Shown piece after piece: positions 8,087 to 15,899 of a stretch of 64,000 nt of DNA. How positions within the stretch are numbered: position 1 is the stretch's first letter; every line of letters begins with the position of its first letter. The notes under the pieces were generated by a model. That model ran no database searches. It had not been told where the DNA came from and saw only the letters and a list, made by a program, of their open reading frames with translations. Position numbers and translations under genes: made by a program. This DNA comes from Aquimarina muelleri DSM 19832 (GTDB lineage Bacteria; Bacteroidota; Bacteroidia; Flavobacteriales; Flavobacteriaceae): positions 186,001-250,000 of the forward strand of contig NZ_AUML01000001.1 in NCBI RefSeq assembly GCF_000430665.1, written 5' to 3'.

Positions 8087-8407
8087 ATGTCAGACATTAC
8101 CATAAAAATAAAAGATAGAGAAGGTGTAGTACACGAAGTCTTAGCGCCAACAGATATGGCTATGAACTTAATGGAAGTTTGTAAAGCTTACGAATTACCT
8201 GTTGAAGGCACTTGTGGTGGTATGGCAATGTGTGCTTCTTGCCAATGCTATGTTTTATCAGATCATACATTGCCAGAAATGGGTCAGGATGAAGACTTAA
8301 TGTTAGCAGAAGCCTTTTATGTCGAAGATAATAGTAGATTAGGATGTCAAATCCCGATTACCCCAGAATTAGACGGACTCGAAATAGAACTCGCACCAGA
8401 ATCATAA
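8087..8407 (+). CDS. [2Fe-2S] ferredoxin, adrenodoxin type
   Basis: The 106-residue electron carrier has [2Fe-2S] ligands C43, C49 and C52 (CGGMAMCASC) and C87 (LGCQIPI), the C-x5-C-x2-C...C pattern of adrenodoxin/ISC-type ferredoxins. The acidic C-terminus (ELDGLEIELAPES) is typical. It follows a ferredoxin-NADP reductase gene and a sulfite reductase operon, so sulfite reduction is a likely use, but ISC-type ferredoxins also serve Fe-S cluster assembly. It appears to have its own promoter. Confidence 0.93.
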   Translation: MSDITIKIKDREGVVHEVLAPTDMAMNLMEVCKAYELPVEGTCGGMAMCASCQCYVLSDHTLPEMGQDEDLMLAEAFYVEDNSRLGCQIPITPELDGLEIELAPES

Positions 8408-8436
8408 GAAACTATTCTAAAACTATAATAGTTTCT
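8407..8436. terminator. Hairpin at the convergent ferredoxin / Coa1-like gene ends
   Basis: AGAAACTATT (8407-8416) and AATAGTTTCT (8427-8436) are perfect 10-base arms with a 10-base loop and a short T-run after them on the plus strand. The stem begins at the last base of the ferredoxin stop codon. It covers the stop and the final codons of the gene on the opposite strand. Confidence 0.7.
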
Positions 8437-8837
8437 TTTATAGGCTTTTTTATTCTTACAGTAATTTTTTGATAGTTCCAGTTTAATCCATTTTTATGTG
8501 CTAGAATATCCATTTTAGCCTTTCCCTTTGTGCCTCTAATTCCAACAGTAAGAGCAACTATAGTATTATTGTTGCTATAAGTAACATCCCCTTCTAATAA
8601 AAGAAAAAAATCAACAGGAGATAATTCGCCTAGTTTTTCGACTACGCGATTATTTTTTTTAACTATCTCCAAAGCATTGTTTGTTAACGCTGGTTGCGCA
8701 AGAACAGAAACATATCTATGCGTAGCATTACCCGTAATCATAAAAAATATAGAAATACAAGCCAATATTCCTATACTTGGTAATAACCATTTCCAGTTTC
8801 TTTCCCACCAGTTTCTATTCACTATTAATTCATTCAT
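8412..8837 (-). CDS. Coa1-like (cytochrome c oxidase assembly factor) membrane protein
   Basis: The 141-residue protein has a short cytoplasmic N-terminus rich in Trp (NRNWWERNWKW) and one transmembrane helix at about residues 18-36. A soluble domain follows, with TNNALEIVKKNNRVVEKLGE and AKMDILAHKNGLNWNYQKITV. This layout matches bacterial proteins of the Coa1/Tim21 type, which often precede the helix with WWxRNWKW. Members in mitochondria help cytochrome oxidase assembly; in Bacteroidota the role is not established. It converges on the ferredoxin gene, and no oxidase gene is nearby. Confidence 0.65.
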   Translation of the reverse strand: MNELIVNRNWWERNWKWLLPSIGILACISIFFMITGNATHRYVSVLAQPALTNNALEIVKKNNRVVEKLGELSPVDFFLLLEGDVTYSNNNTIVALTVGIRGTKGKAKMDILAHKNGLNWNYQKITVRIKKPIKETIIVLE

Positions 8838-9237
8838 AAATATCTGTTATATGAGTGCTGTGTATAAAAGACATCTTTTAAAAAGTAATTGTTGCAGGAT
8901 AGGGATTATACCATGCTCCTTTAGTAGAAGTAGTTACGAATAATTTTTATTGGTTATATAAAAAAATAGCTGATTTTCTTTTCTAGTAAACTCAAAGTAG
9001 AACTGCTCAAATAATCGATTTTTTCCTATCTCTAGATATACTGTTAATAATGTTTAGGGCATAAGCCCCACAAAAGAAGAGTTATTACCCTATGCATAAA
9101 GGGGGCTTGACCTCTGTTTTAGATACTTTTTGTATACTACTTTTAACAAAAAATACAATTGATTTCCGGACTATCAATTTACAATTTATCGTCTAATTGC
9201 TTTACACAAAAAATTAGAACAATAAAAAACTAACAAC
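8838..9237. other. Intergenic region upstream of the astacin gene
   Basis: I see no gene in these 400 bases. The one structured part is 9055-9108, where AAGCCCC (9063-9069) can pair with GGGGCTT (9102-9108) and TAGGG with CCCTA inside it. This could be a 5' leader hairpin. No clear TAnnTTTG promoter was found. Confidence 0.4.
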
Positions 9238-10746
9238 ATGAAATTAAAAACATTTTGGTTGAAATCAAGGATTTCAACCTTAGTACTAGGGGCATTATTA
9301 ATATTCACTAATTGTGAAAAAGAGAATGAACTTTTTACAGAAGAAACTTCTGAAGAAATTATTGTAACACAAGAAAAAGATATCACAGAGAAAGCTTTTC
9401 CAGATAAAAAAGGAAAAGTAACTGAAATAACCTATCAGGGGCAACAATTAATGGTAGAAGAAATGGATGGGGTATATGTGTTTGAAGGAGATATACTCAT
9501 TACGCCCGAAGAACTTCAAAACGCAAACAAAAGTACAGGGAGAACACAAAATCTTTGGCCAAATTGTATTGTATATTATAGTATAGAAAGTAGTTTACCT
9601 AATAAACAGCGGGTATACGATGCAATAGCACATTGGAAAAGTAAAACCAATCTTCAATTTATAAAACGAACCAATCAGACCGCGTATGTAAATTTCCGTA
9701 AAGGAAGTGGATGCTCCTCTAGTGTTGGGCGTACCGGAGGAAAACAAAATATTAATTTAGCAGATGGGTGTTCTACAGGTAATACCATACATGAGATAGG
9801 ACATGCTATTGGGTTATGGCATGAGCAAAGCAGAAAAGATAGAAATACCTATGTAAATATCAATTTTGCAAATATACAAGCAGGTAAAGATCATAACTTT
9901 AAAACCTATGTGCAAAGAGGAGAAGATGGAGACGAATATTCACCTACCTTAGATTTTGGTAGTATTATGATGTATGGCTCTTATGCCTTTTCTAAAAATG
10001 GAATGCCCACTATTACCAAAAAAGATGGAAGTACTTACAGCGTGCAGCGTACAGCGCTATCTGCATGGGATAAAATAGGAGTCTCGAGAATGTATAAAAA
10101 AGTATGCGGTACCGTACCCAACATGAGCGGCTATTACAAAGCAAACGATGGAGGGCATTATTACGTTAGGCATATTGGGATCGATGTATATTGGTTTGGA
10201 GAACATCCAAATGGATCATGGGCTAATATATTTAAAGGGAAGCTAGACGGAAATAAAATAACGGGTAATTTTTATGACGTGCCAAAAGGTAAAATACAAG
10301 GATCAGGACAACTAAAATTAACCGTTAATTATAACAGTACCAAGATCACTAAAACACAAGGAAGTAACTTTGGAGGATCTGTTTGGAATAAAATGGCTCG
10401 CCCGTCTAGTCTTCCAGGAACCAGAACCGCTGGATTTGGAGTACGAAACAATATCAATAATCTAACCGCAAGATGGTATGCTAATGACGGAGGCTATTAT
10501 TATGTAAGACAAGTAGGAAGTAGGGTGGTATGGTTTGGAGAACGTCATTTTACATCAGGAAGACCAGCTTGGGCTAACGTAGGGTATGGTATCAAAATAG
10601 GAAATAATATATACTTGAATTGGGCAGATGTTGCTAAAGGAAACGCCAATGGAAACGGAACTTTGCAACTAAAAATGAATGGAGCTAATACAATGACCAG
10701 AGTGGCAGTTACAGGAGGATTTGGAGGCTCAAGTTGGAGCAGATAA
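9238..10746 (+). CDS. Astacin-family (M12A) metalloprotease lipoprotein with two C-terminal repeat domains
   Basis: The 502-residue product has a lipoprotein signal (LLIFTNC, lipobox cysteine near residue 30), so it is probably anchored outside the inner membrane. The astacin zinc site HEIGHAIGLWH is at residues 185-195, followed by the Met-turn SIMMYG. An acidic stretch and propeptide-like region of about 80 residues precedes the catalytic domain. The C-terminal part holds two related modules, beginning YKANDGGHYYVRHIG and YANDGGYYYVRQVG, each with a WFGE motif and a closing GxGxLxLx strand. These modules may bind substrate or surfaces; I do not recognise a named family for them. Peptidase assignment is firm, substrate unknown. 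Confidence 0.92.
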   Translation: MKLKTFWLKSRISTLVLGALLIFTNCEKENELFTEETSEEIIVTQEKDITEKAFPDKKGKVTEITYQGQQLMVEEMDGVYVFEGDILITPEELQNANKSTGRTQNLWPNCIVYYSIESSLPNKQRVYDAIAHWKSKTNLQFIKRTNQTAYVNFRKGSGCSSSVGRTGGKQNINLADGCSTGNTIHEIGHAIGLWHEQSRKDRNTYVNINFANIQAGKDHNFKTYVQRGEDGDEYSPTLDFGSIMMYGSYAFSKNGMPTITKKDGSTYSVQRTALSAWDKIGVSRMYKKVCGTVPNMSGYYKANDGGHYYVRHIGIDVYWFGEHPNGSWANIFKGKLDGNKITGNFYDVPKGKIQGSGQLKLTVNYNSTKITKTQGSNFGGSVWNKMARPSSLPGTRTAGFGVRNNINNLTARWYANDGGYYYVRQVGSRVVWFGERHFTSGRPAWANVGYGIKIGNNIYLNWADVAKGNANGNGTLQLKMNGANTMTRVAVTGGFGGSSWSR

Positions 10747-10767
10747 TAAAATAAGGTACACATATTT

Positions 10768-10804
10768 ATAAAGGCTGTCTGTTTTGGATAGCCTTTATTT
10801 TTTT
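10768..10804 (+). terminator. Intrinsic terminator of the astacin gene
   Basis: ATAAAGGCT (10768-10776) pairs with AGCCTTTAT (10790-10798), and a run of seven T residues ends at 10804. It lies 22 bases after the stop codon. Confidence 0.85.
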
Positions 10805-10911
10805 GTATTATAAATAAAATTGATAAAATAAACTTGCATAACAAAAGAGTATGCCTTTTATTTGTAGTCACATTAGCAATTGATGCTATTTAGTTCATAA
10901 GTATATAAAAT

Positions 10912-11058
10912 GTTATCAAGAAAGGTGGAGGGAATAGACCCTATGATACCTTAGCAACCCTTTACCTGTTAAAGAAGGTGCTACATTCTATCCGTTAAAC
11001 GGTATAGATAACGAAAACACATAGCTCAGCTATTTTTTTCCATTTGTTTTTCTTGATA
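10912..11058 (+). promoter_or_regulatory. SAM-I (S-box) riboswitch upstream of split metH
   Basis: The conserved S-box core is visible: AAAGGTGGAGGGA, then CCCTATGATACC, TTAGCAACC and AAGGTGCTACATTC. P1 is GTTATC (10912-10917) with GATAAC (11007-11012), giving a standard 101-base aptamer; P4 is CCGTT/AACGG. Downstream, ATAGC-TCA-GCTAT followed by seven T residues (11021-11039) looks like a weak terminator. TTTCTTGATA (11049-11058) is perfectly complementary to the 5' aptamer strand 10914-10923, an alternative fold that would break P1. Binding of SAM is expected to reduce methionine synthase expression. Confidence 0.92.
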
Positions 11059-11089
11059 CATATATTATTATTCTCTTTTTAAAGAAAGG

Positions 11090-11137
11090 ATGCATTTTGT
11101 TGTTTCCAATAATTTGAGGAGGAATACTTGTAAATGA
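11090..11137 (+). CDS. Possible 15-codon mini-ORF in the metH leader
   Basis: An ATG at 11090, preceded by AAAGAAAGG, opens a 15-codon frame ([15 protein letters not shown]). Its TGA overlaps the ATG of the next mini-ORF as ATGA. It lies between the SAM riboswitch and metH. No family is recognisable, and expression is not shown; the chained arrangement is the only support. Confidence 0.3.
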   Translation: MHFVVSNNLRRNTCK

Positions 11138-11187
11138 TATTTGATAGCATTAAACGAGGTAATCAAAATATTAAAGTGGCTATATGA
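11134..11187 (+). CDS. Possible 17-codon mini-ORF coupled to metH
   Basis: An ATG at 11134 opens a 17-codon frame ([17 protein letters not shown]) whose TGA overlaps the metH ATG as ATGA. GAGGAGG, a good Shine-Dalgarno sequence, ends 12 bases before its ATG, which is notable because Bacteroidota seldom rely on such sites. It could couple translation of metH to a regulated upstream initiation site. It may also be chance. Confidence 0.35.
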   Translation: MIFDSIKRGNQNIKVAI

Positions 11188-12188
11188 AAGATATAAACAA
11201 AATATTAGAAGAAAGAATTCTTGTTCTGGATGGTGCTATGGGAACCATGTTGCAAAGACACAAGTTTACTGAAGAAGATTTTAGAGGAGAGCAATTTAAA
11301 GATTGGCCAGTATCGGTACAAGGTAATAACGATTTACTTAGTATTACACAACCAGAGGCAATAAAAGAAGTACATCGTTTATATTTTGAAGCAGGAGCAG
11401 ATATAGTCGAAACTAATACTTTTTCTGGAACCACAATTGCTATGGCAGATTATGAGATGGAAGAATTAGTGTATGAACTTAATTATCAATCAGCGAAAAT
11501 AGCTAAAGAAGTAGCAGAAGAATTTACAGCAAAAGAGCCTCATAAACCACGTTTTGTAGCAGGATCTATTGGCCCGACAAACAGAACCGCAAGTATGTCA
11601 CCCGATGTAAATGATCCAGGATACAGAGCAGTAACTTTTGATGAATTACGAATAGCGTATAAACAACAAGTAGAAGCATTATTAGATGGTGGAGCAGATA
11701 TATTATTAGTAGAAACCATTTTTGATACCTTAAATGCCAAAGCAGCACTTTTTGCAATTGAAGAAGTAAAAGACGAAAGAAACATAAAAGTACCGATAAT
11801 GATAAGTGGTACGATAACGGACGCTAGTGGCAGAACATTATCTGGTCAAACCGCAGAAGCCTTTTTGATTTCTATATCACATATCCCTATGTTATCGGTT
11901 GGTTTTAATTGTGCCTTGGGTGCAAGTCAATTAACACCACATTTAGAAGTTCTTGCTCAAAAAGCAAATTTTGCAGTATCAGCACACCCTAATGCAGGAT
12001 TGCCAAATGCATTTGGTGAGTATGATGAAACACCAGAGCAAATGGCAGAACAAATCAAAGAATATATGGAGAAGAATCTGGTTAATATTATTGGAGGATG
12101 TTGCGGGACTACCCCAGAACACATAAAAGCAATAGCAGACTTAGCAAAAAAGTATACACCCAGACCGTTGACTGTGGATAGTTTTTAG
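11184..12188 (+). CDS. metH: Methionine synthase, homocysteine-binding half (split MetH part 1)
   Basis: The 334-residue protein corresponds to the first domain of cobalamin-dependent methionine synthase. It has the N-terminal [12 protein letters not shown] block, [10 protein letters not shown], and the zinc-binding cysteines GFNCALG and [10 protein letters not shown] near the C-terminus. It activates homocysteine for methyl transfer from methylcobalamin, in partnership with the second half encoded at 12556. Flavobacteria commonly split MetH this way, whereas the E. coli enzyme is one chain of over 1200 residues. The gene is under the SAM riboswitch and overlaps a mini-ORF at its start. Confidence 0.93.
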   Translation: MKDINKILEERILVLDGAMGTMLQRHKFTEEDFRGEQFKDWPVSVQGNNDLLSITQPEAIKEVHRLYFEAGADIVETNTFSGTTIAMADYEMEELVYELNYQSAKIAKEVAEEFTAKEPHKPRFVAGSIGPTNRTASMSPDVNDPGYRAVTFDELRIAYKQQVEALLDGGADILLVETIFDTLNAKAALFAIEEVKDERNIKVPIMISGTITDASGRTLSGQTAEAFLISISHIPMLSVGFNCALGASQLTPHLEVLAQKANFAVSAHPNAGLPNAFGEYDETPEQMAEQIKEYMEKNLVNIIGGCCGTTPEHIKAIADLAKKYTPRPLTVDSF

Positions 12189-12198
12189 TGGATAGATT

Positions 12199-12552
12199 AT
12201 GGAGTATAAAGAGTTAGAAGTTTGGAAGAAGTCAAGAATATTAGTTAATAAGCTTTATGAAATTACAAAAACGTTTCTTAAGGATGAATTATATGGATTA
12301 ACAAATCAAATGAGAAGAAGCGCGATTTCAATACCGTCAAATATCGCTGAGGGATGCGGAAGAAGAACTTCTGCAGATACACTTCAGTTTTTACATATTT
12401 CAAGAGGTTCATTGTATGAATTAGAAACACAATCCTATTTGGCTTTGGATCAAAATTATTTTGAAATAAAACAGCATCAGATCCTGTTAGCCCAAATTTT
12501 AAAATGTAAAAAGTTATTAAATGGATTTATCAACTATTATAAAAACCTATAA
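12199..12552 (+). CDS. Four-helix-bundle protein (23S rRNA intervening-sequence protein family)
   Basis: The 117-residue protein shows the family signature RRSAISIPSNIAEGCGRR, preceded by KELEVWKKSRILVNKLYEIT and followed by SRGSLYELETQSYLAL. Relatives were first noticed as ORFs inside intervening sequences of 23S rRNA genes and form pentameric helical bundles; their function is unknown. It sits between the two methionine synthase halves with gaps of only 10 and 3 bases, so it is co-transcribed with them. It is not known to take part in methionine synthesis and looks like a mobile cassette that landed here without breaking either gene. Confidence 0.92.
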   Translation: MEYKELEVWKKSRILVNKLYEITKTFLKDELYGLTNQMRRSAISIPSNIAEGCGRRTSADTLQFLHISRGSLYELETQSYLALDQNYFEIKQHQILLAQILKCKKLLNGFINYYKNL

Positions 12553-12555
12553 GTC

Positions 12556-15285
12556 ATGATAGAAAATAAATCACAAAACCTATCAACCGACAACTCTAAA
12601 CAATCAACCAGAAAATACTTAAAACTTTCTGGTTTAGAACCCATGATAGTTTCTGCAGAAACTAACTTTATTAATGTAGGAGAACGCACTAATGTAGCAG
12701 GATCGCGTAAGTTTTTGCGTTTAGTAAAAGAAGAAAAATTTGATGAAGCTTTAGATATCGCTAGGCATCAGGTAGAAGGAGGCGCGCAAGTTATCGATAT
12801 TAATATGGATGACGGCTTGATCGATGGTAAAGAAGCAATGGTACGGTTTCTTAATCTTATTATGGCAGAGCCCGATATTGCCAGAGTACCTATCATGATC
12901 GATAGTTCTAAGTGGGATATTATCGAAGCAGGACTACAGGTAGTGCAAGGAAAATGCGTTGTAAATTCGATAAGTCTTAAAGAAGGAGAGGCCGAATTTA
13001 TTGCACATGCAAAAAAAATAAAGCGATACGGAGCAGCAGTAATTGTGATGGCTTTTGATGAGGTAGGACAAGCTGATAATTACGAACGACGTATAGAGAT
13101 TTCAAAAAGATCTTACGATGTACTAGTGAATCAAGTTAAGTTTCCTCCAGAAGACATCATTTTTGATTTAAATATTTTTCCGGTAGCAACCGGGATGGAT
13201 GAACATCGTAGAAATGCTATCGATTTTATTGAAGCAACACGATGGGTAAGAGAAAACTTGCCGCATTGCAGTGTTAGTGGAGGAGTAAGTAATGTTTCTT
13301 TTTCTTTTAGAGGTAATGATAGGGTTAGAGAAGCAATGCATTCTGTGTTTTTGTACCATGCAATCAAAGCAGGAATGAATATGGGGATTGTAAACCCTGC
13401 AATGCTCGAAGTATATGATGATATTCCTAAAGATCTTTTAGAACATGTTGAAGATGTTATTCTGGATCGAAAAGAAGATGCTACAGAAAGGTTATTAGAT
13501 TTAGCAGAATCTGTAAAAGGAACTAGTAAAGAAAGAGTTATTGACCTTTCATGGCGAGAAGAGCCTTTGCAAGATAGGATTACAAGAGCTCTGGTAAAAG
13601 GAATTGATCAATATATTGTAGAAGATGTAGAAGAAGCAAGACAAAAAGCCGATAAACCTATCGAAGTAATAGAAGGAAATTTAATGATAGGAATGAATGT
13701 AGTCGGAGATCTTTTTGGTTCTGGTAAAATGTTTTTGCCACAAGTAGTAAAATCTGCCAGAGTGATGAAGAGAGCAGTAGCTCATTTATTGCCCTATATT
13801 GAAGAAGAGAAAAAGAAAAATCCTAAACCAGTAGAAGGTAATGGAACAAATGGGCGTATCCTAATGGCTACCGTTAAAGGAGATGTACATGATATAGGTA
13901 AAAATATTGTATCAGTAGTATTAGGATGTAATAATTATGAGATTGTGGATCTTGGGGTTATGGTACCAGCAGAAAAGATTATTCAAACAGCAATCGATGA
14001 GCAAGTAGATATAATAGGATTAAGTGGTTTAATAACCCCCTCATTAGATGAGATGGTACACCTTGCAAAAGAAATGGAACGTAAAAATTTTAATATTCCA
14101 TTGTTAATTGGTGGTGCAACTACCTCTAAAGCACATACTGCAGTTAAGATCGATCCACAATATAAAAATGCGGTAGTGCACGTTAATGATGCATCTAGAG
14201 CAGTAACCGTAGTAGGAGATTTATTAAATAAAAGAAGCAATCAAAAATATATAGGAGATTTAAAAGAGGATTACGATAAGTTTAGAGAAGGATTCTTAAA
14301 AAGAACAAAGAAAAAAGAGTATTTAAGTATTGTAGAAGCTCGAAAAAATAAATATATAATAGATTGGCCAACTACTGAAATTACAAAACCAAACGAATTA
14401 GGTATTAAGGTAATAACAGAATTTGATTTAAAAAAACTAGAACCTTATATAGATTGGACTCCTTTTTTTAGATCCTGGGAGTTACATGGTAAATATCCTG
14501 CTATTTTAACCGATGAGGTAGTAGGGGAGCAAGCAACCTCTTTATTCAAAGACGCTAAAGAATTATTACAAAAAGTGTTGAATGAAAAATTGCTAGGTGC
14601 CAGTGCTATTTATGGGCTTTTTGAAGCAAATACAGTTAATGATGACGATATAGAAGTTTCTACTGAAGAAGGAGATTTTACATTTAGAACACTTCGTCAG
14701 CAATTAAAAAAACATGCAGGCAAACCCAATTTTGCATTGTCAGATTTTATAGCACCAAAAGAAAGTGAAGTTCAGGATTATATAGGATGCTTTTGTGTTA
14801 CAACAGGATTTGGAACCAAAGAATTAGCTGAAGCTTTTGAAAAAGATCTGGATGATTATAACTCTATCATGATTAAAGCACTAGCAGACAGGTTAGCAGA
14901 AGCATTTGCCGAATATTTACATAAAAAAGTAAGAAAAGAGGATTGGGGGTATGCAAATGAGGAAACCTTAAGCAATGATGAATTGATAAAAGAAGCATAT
15001 AAAGGTATTCGTCCAGCACCAGGATACCCTGCTTGTCCCGATCATCTCGAAAAAATAACCATTTGGGAAATGCTTAAAGTAAAAGAACGAATAGGGGTAG
15101 AATTAACCGAAAGCATGGCAATGTGGCCTGCAGCATCCGTATCTGGATATTATTTTGCAAATCCCGAAGCAAGATATTTTGGGTTAGGAAAAATAAAAGA
15201 AGATCAAGTAAAAGACTTTGCAGAACGAAAAGATATAGATTTTGAATATGCAAAAAGATGGTTGGCTCCAAATATAGTAGACTAG
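12556..15285 (+). CDS. metH: Methionine synthase, pterin-, cobalamin- and SAM-binding half (split MetH part 2)
   Basis: The 909-residue protein begins with a short linker and then the pterin-binding domain ([34 protein letters not shown]). The cap and cobalamin domains follow, with the lower-ligand motif [21 protein letters not shown] and GGATTS. The C-terminal reactivation domain has [12 protein letters not shown]. It transfers the methyl group of methyltetrahydrofolate to cobalamin, and part 1 passes it to homocysteine. The methylfolate is supplied by MetF, encoded downstream. All domains of the second half appear intact. Confidence 0.95.
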   Translation: MIENKSQNLSTDNSKQSTRKYLKLSGLEPMIVSAETNFINVGERTNVAGSRKFLRLVKEEKFDEALDIARHQVEGGAQVIDINMDDGLIDGKEAMVRFLNLIMAEPDIARVPIMIDSSKWDIIEAGLQVVQGKCVVNSISLKEGEAEFIAHAKKIKRYGAAVIVMAFDEVGQADNYERRIEISKRSYDVLVNQVKFPPEDIIFDLNIFPVATGMDEHRRNAIDFIEATRWVRENLPHCSVSGGVSNVSFSFRGNDRVREAMHSVFLYHAIKAGMNMGIVNPAMLEVYDDIPKDLLEHVEDVILDRKEDATERLLDLAESVKGTSKERVIDLSWREEPLQDRITRALVKGIDQYIVEDVEEARQKADKPIEVIEGNLMIGMNVVGDLFGSGKMFLPQVVKSARVMKRAVAHLLPYIEEEKKKNPKPVEGNGTNGRILMATVKGDVHDIGKNIVSVVLGCNNYEIVDLGVMVPAEKIIQTAIDEQVDIIGLSGLITPSLDEMVHLAKEMERKNFNIPLLIGGATTSKAHTAVKIDPQYKNAVVHVNDASRAVTVVGDLLNKRSNQKYIGDLKEDYDKFREGFLKRTKKKEYLSIVEARKNKYIIDWPTTEITKPNELGIKVITEFDLKKLEPYIDWTPFFRSWELHGKYPAILTDEVVGEQATSLFKDAKELLQKVLNEKLLGASAIYGLFEANTVNDDDIEVSTEEGDFTFRTLRQQLKKHAGKPNFALSDFIAPKESEVQDYIGCFCVTTGFGTKELAEAFEKDLDDYNSIMIKALADRLAEAFAEYLHKKVRKEDWGYANEETLSNDELIKEAYKGIRPAPGYPACPDHLEKITIWEMLKVKERIGVELTESMAMWPAASVSGYYFANPEARYFGLGKIKEDQVKDFAERKDIDFEYAKRWLAPNIVD

Positions 15286-15315
15286 ATACTATATTTTAGG
15301 TATACAGCTACATGT

Positions 15316-15333
15316 GTGCCTGCTTGCAGGCAC
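15316..15333. repeat. Perfect 18-base palindrome before the 21-bp array
   Basis: GTGCCTGCTTGCAGGCAC reads the same on both strands. It lies 30 bases after the metH part 2 stop and 6 bases before the tandem array. It could fold as a small hairpin, but no T-run follows. Confidence 0.7.
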
Positions 15334-15339
15334 AAACAA

Positions 15340-15528
15340 GAACCTCGGAGTACAAAGAAAGAACCTCGGAGTACAAAGAAAGAACCTCGGAGTACAAAGA
15401 AAGAACCTCGGAGTACAAAGAAAGAACCTCGGAGTACAAAGAAAGAACCTCGGAGTACAAAGAAAGAACCTCGGAGTACAAAGAAAGAACCTCGGAGTAC
15501 AAAGAAAGAACCTCGGAGTACAAAGAAA
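15340..15528. repeat. Nine perfect tandem copies of a 21-bp repeat
   Basis: The unit GAACCTCGGAGTACAAAGAAA is repeated nine times without a mismatch. Because 21 is a multiple of three, most reading frames stay open across the array, creating false ORFs on both strands. It begins 54 bases after the metH part 2 stop. Identical copies imply recent expansion or homogenisation, and the copy number is likely to vary between strains. Confidence 0.97.
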
Positions 15529-15535
15529 GAAGTAG

Positions 15536-15737
15536 ATAGATAAACAGGGCAAACACATTTAAGATCAGTATATGTTAAGCAGAGGGTTTTTGATTTTTTT
15601 TTGTAGGATTTTGTCATTCCAGCGTAGGCTGGAATCTATTTTTCAATCAAAAAAAACGAGACCAAACCTATGTAAATTCAACTTTTCATCTCTAAAATGA
15701 AAATAATTTTTTAAATGTGTTTACCCTGATAGATAAA
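15536..15737. mobile_element. MITE-like element with terminal inverted repeats and a 9-bp target duplication
   Basis: The element spans 15545-15728 (184 bases). Its ends are CAGGGCAAACACATTTAA (15545-15562) and TTAAATGTGTTTACCCTG (15711-15728), inverted repeats matching at 17 of 18 positions. It is flanked by direct repeats ATAGATAAA at 15536-15544 and 15729-15737, the expected footprint of transposition. It encodes no protein. Inside is a second palindrome, ATTCCAGCGTAGGCTGGAAT (15616-15635). A 9-base duplication is compatible with IS4-type transposases, but the parent element is not in the window. Confidence 0.8.
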
Positions 15738-15770
15738 GCATGGATTAGCTTAAAAGAAAATATAAATAAT

Positions 15771-15839
15771 GCGTGAGGGATAGGAGCAAGCTACCATGTA
15801 GCGCGGATAGCCCGACCGAAGTGTAACGTAGGGCACGCC
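15771..15839. repeat. Structured GCGTGAGGG...GGGCACGCC intergenic element
   Basis: The segment begins GCGTGAGGGATAGGAGCAAG and ends GTAGGGCACGCC. Outer arms GCGTG and CACGC pair, and an inner hairpin GCTAC-CAT-GTAGC is present, followed by GCGGATAGCCCGACC. It is much richer in G and C than its surroundings. I recall very similar elements in spacers of many flavobacterial genomes, but there is no second copy in this window. It may be a small RNA or a dispersed repeat. Confidence 0.5.
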
Positions 15840-15899
15840 ATAATAAATAGAAAAATTAATTTTTTTGAATATCTAGAAATTACAGAAATAAAATAAGTA

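Noticed and set aside
12199-12552. The IVP-family gene as evidence for an rRNA intervening sequence
   Set aside because: No rRNA sequence flanks it; it lies in a protein operon.
15289-15617. Several overlapping repeat-coded proteins on both strands (for example RTSEYKE or FFVLRGS repeats)
   Set aside because: They arise because the 21-bp tandem unit keeps most frames open. No start context, no family, and all frames are equally open.
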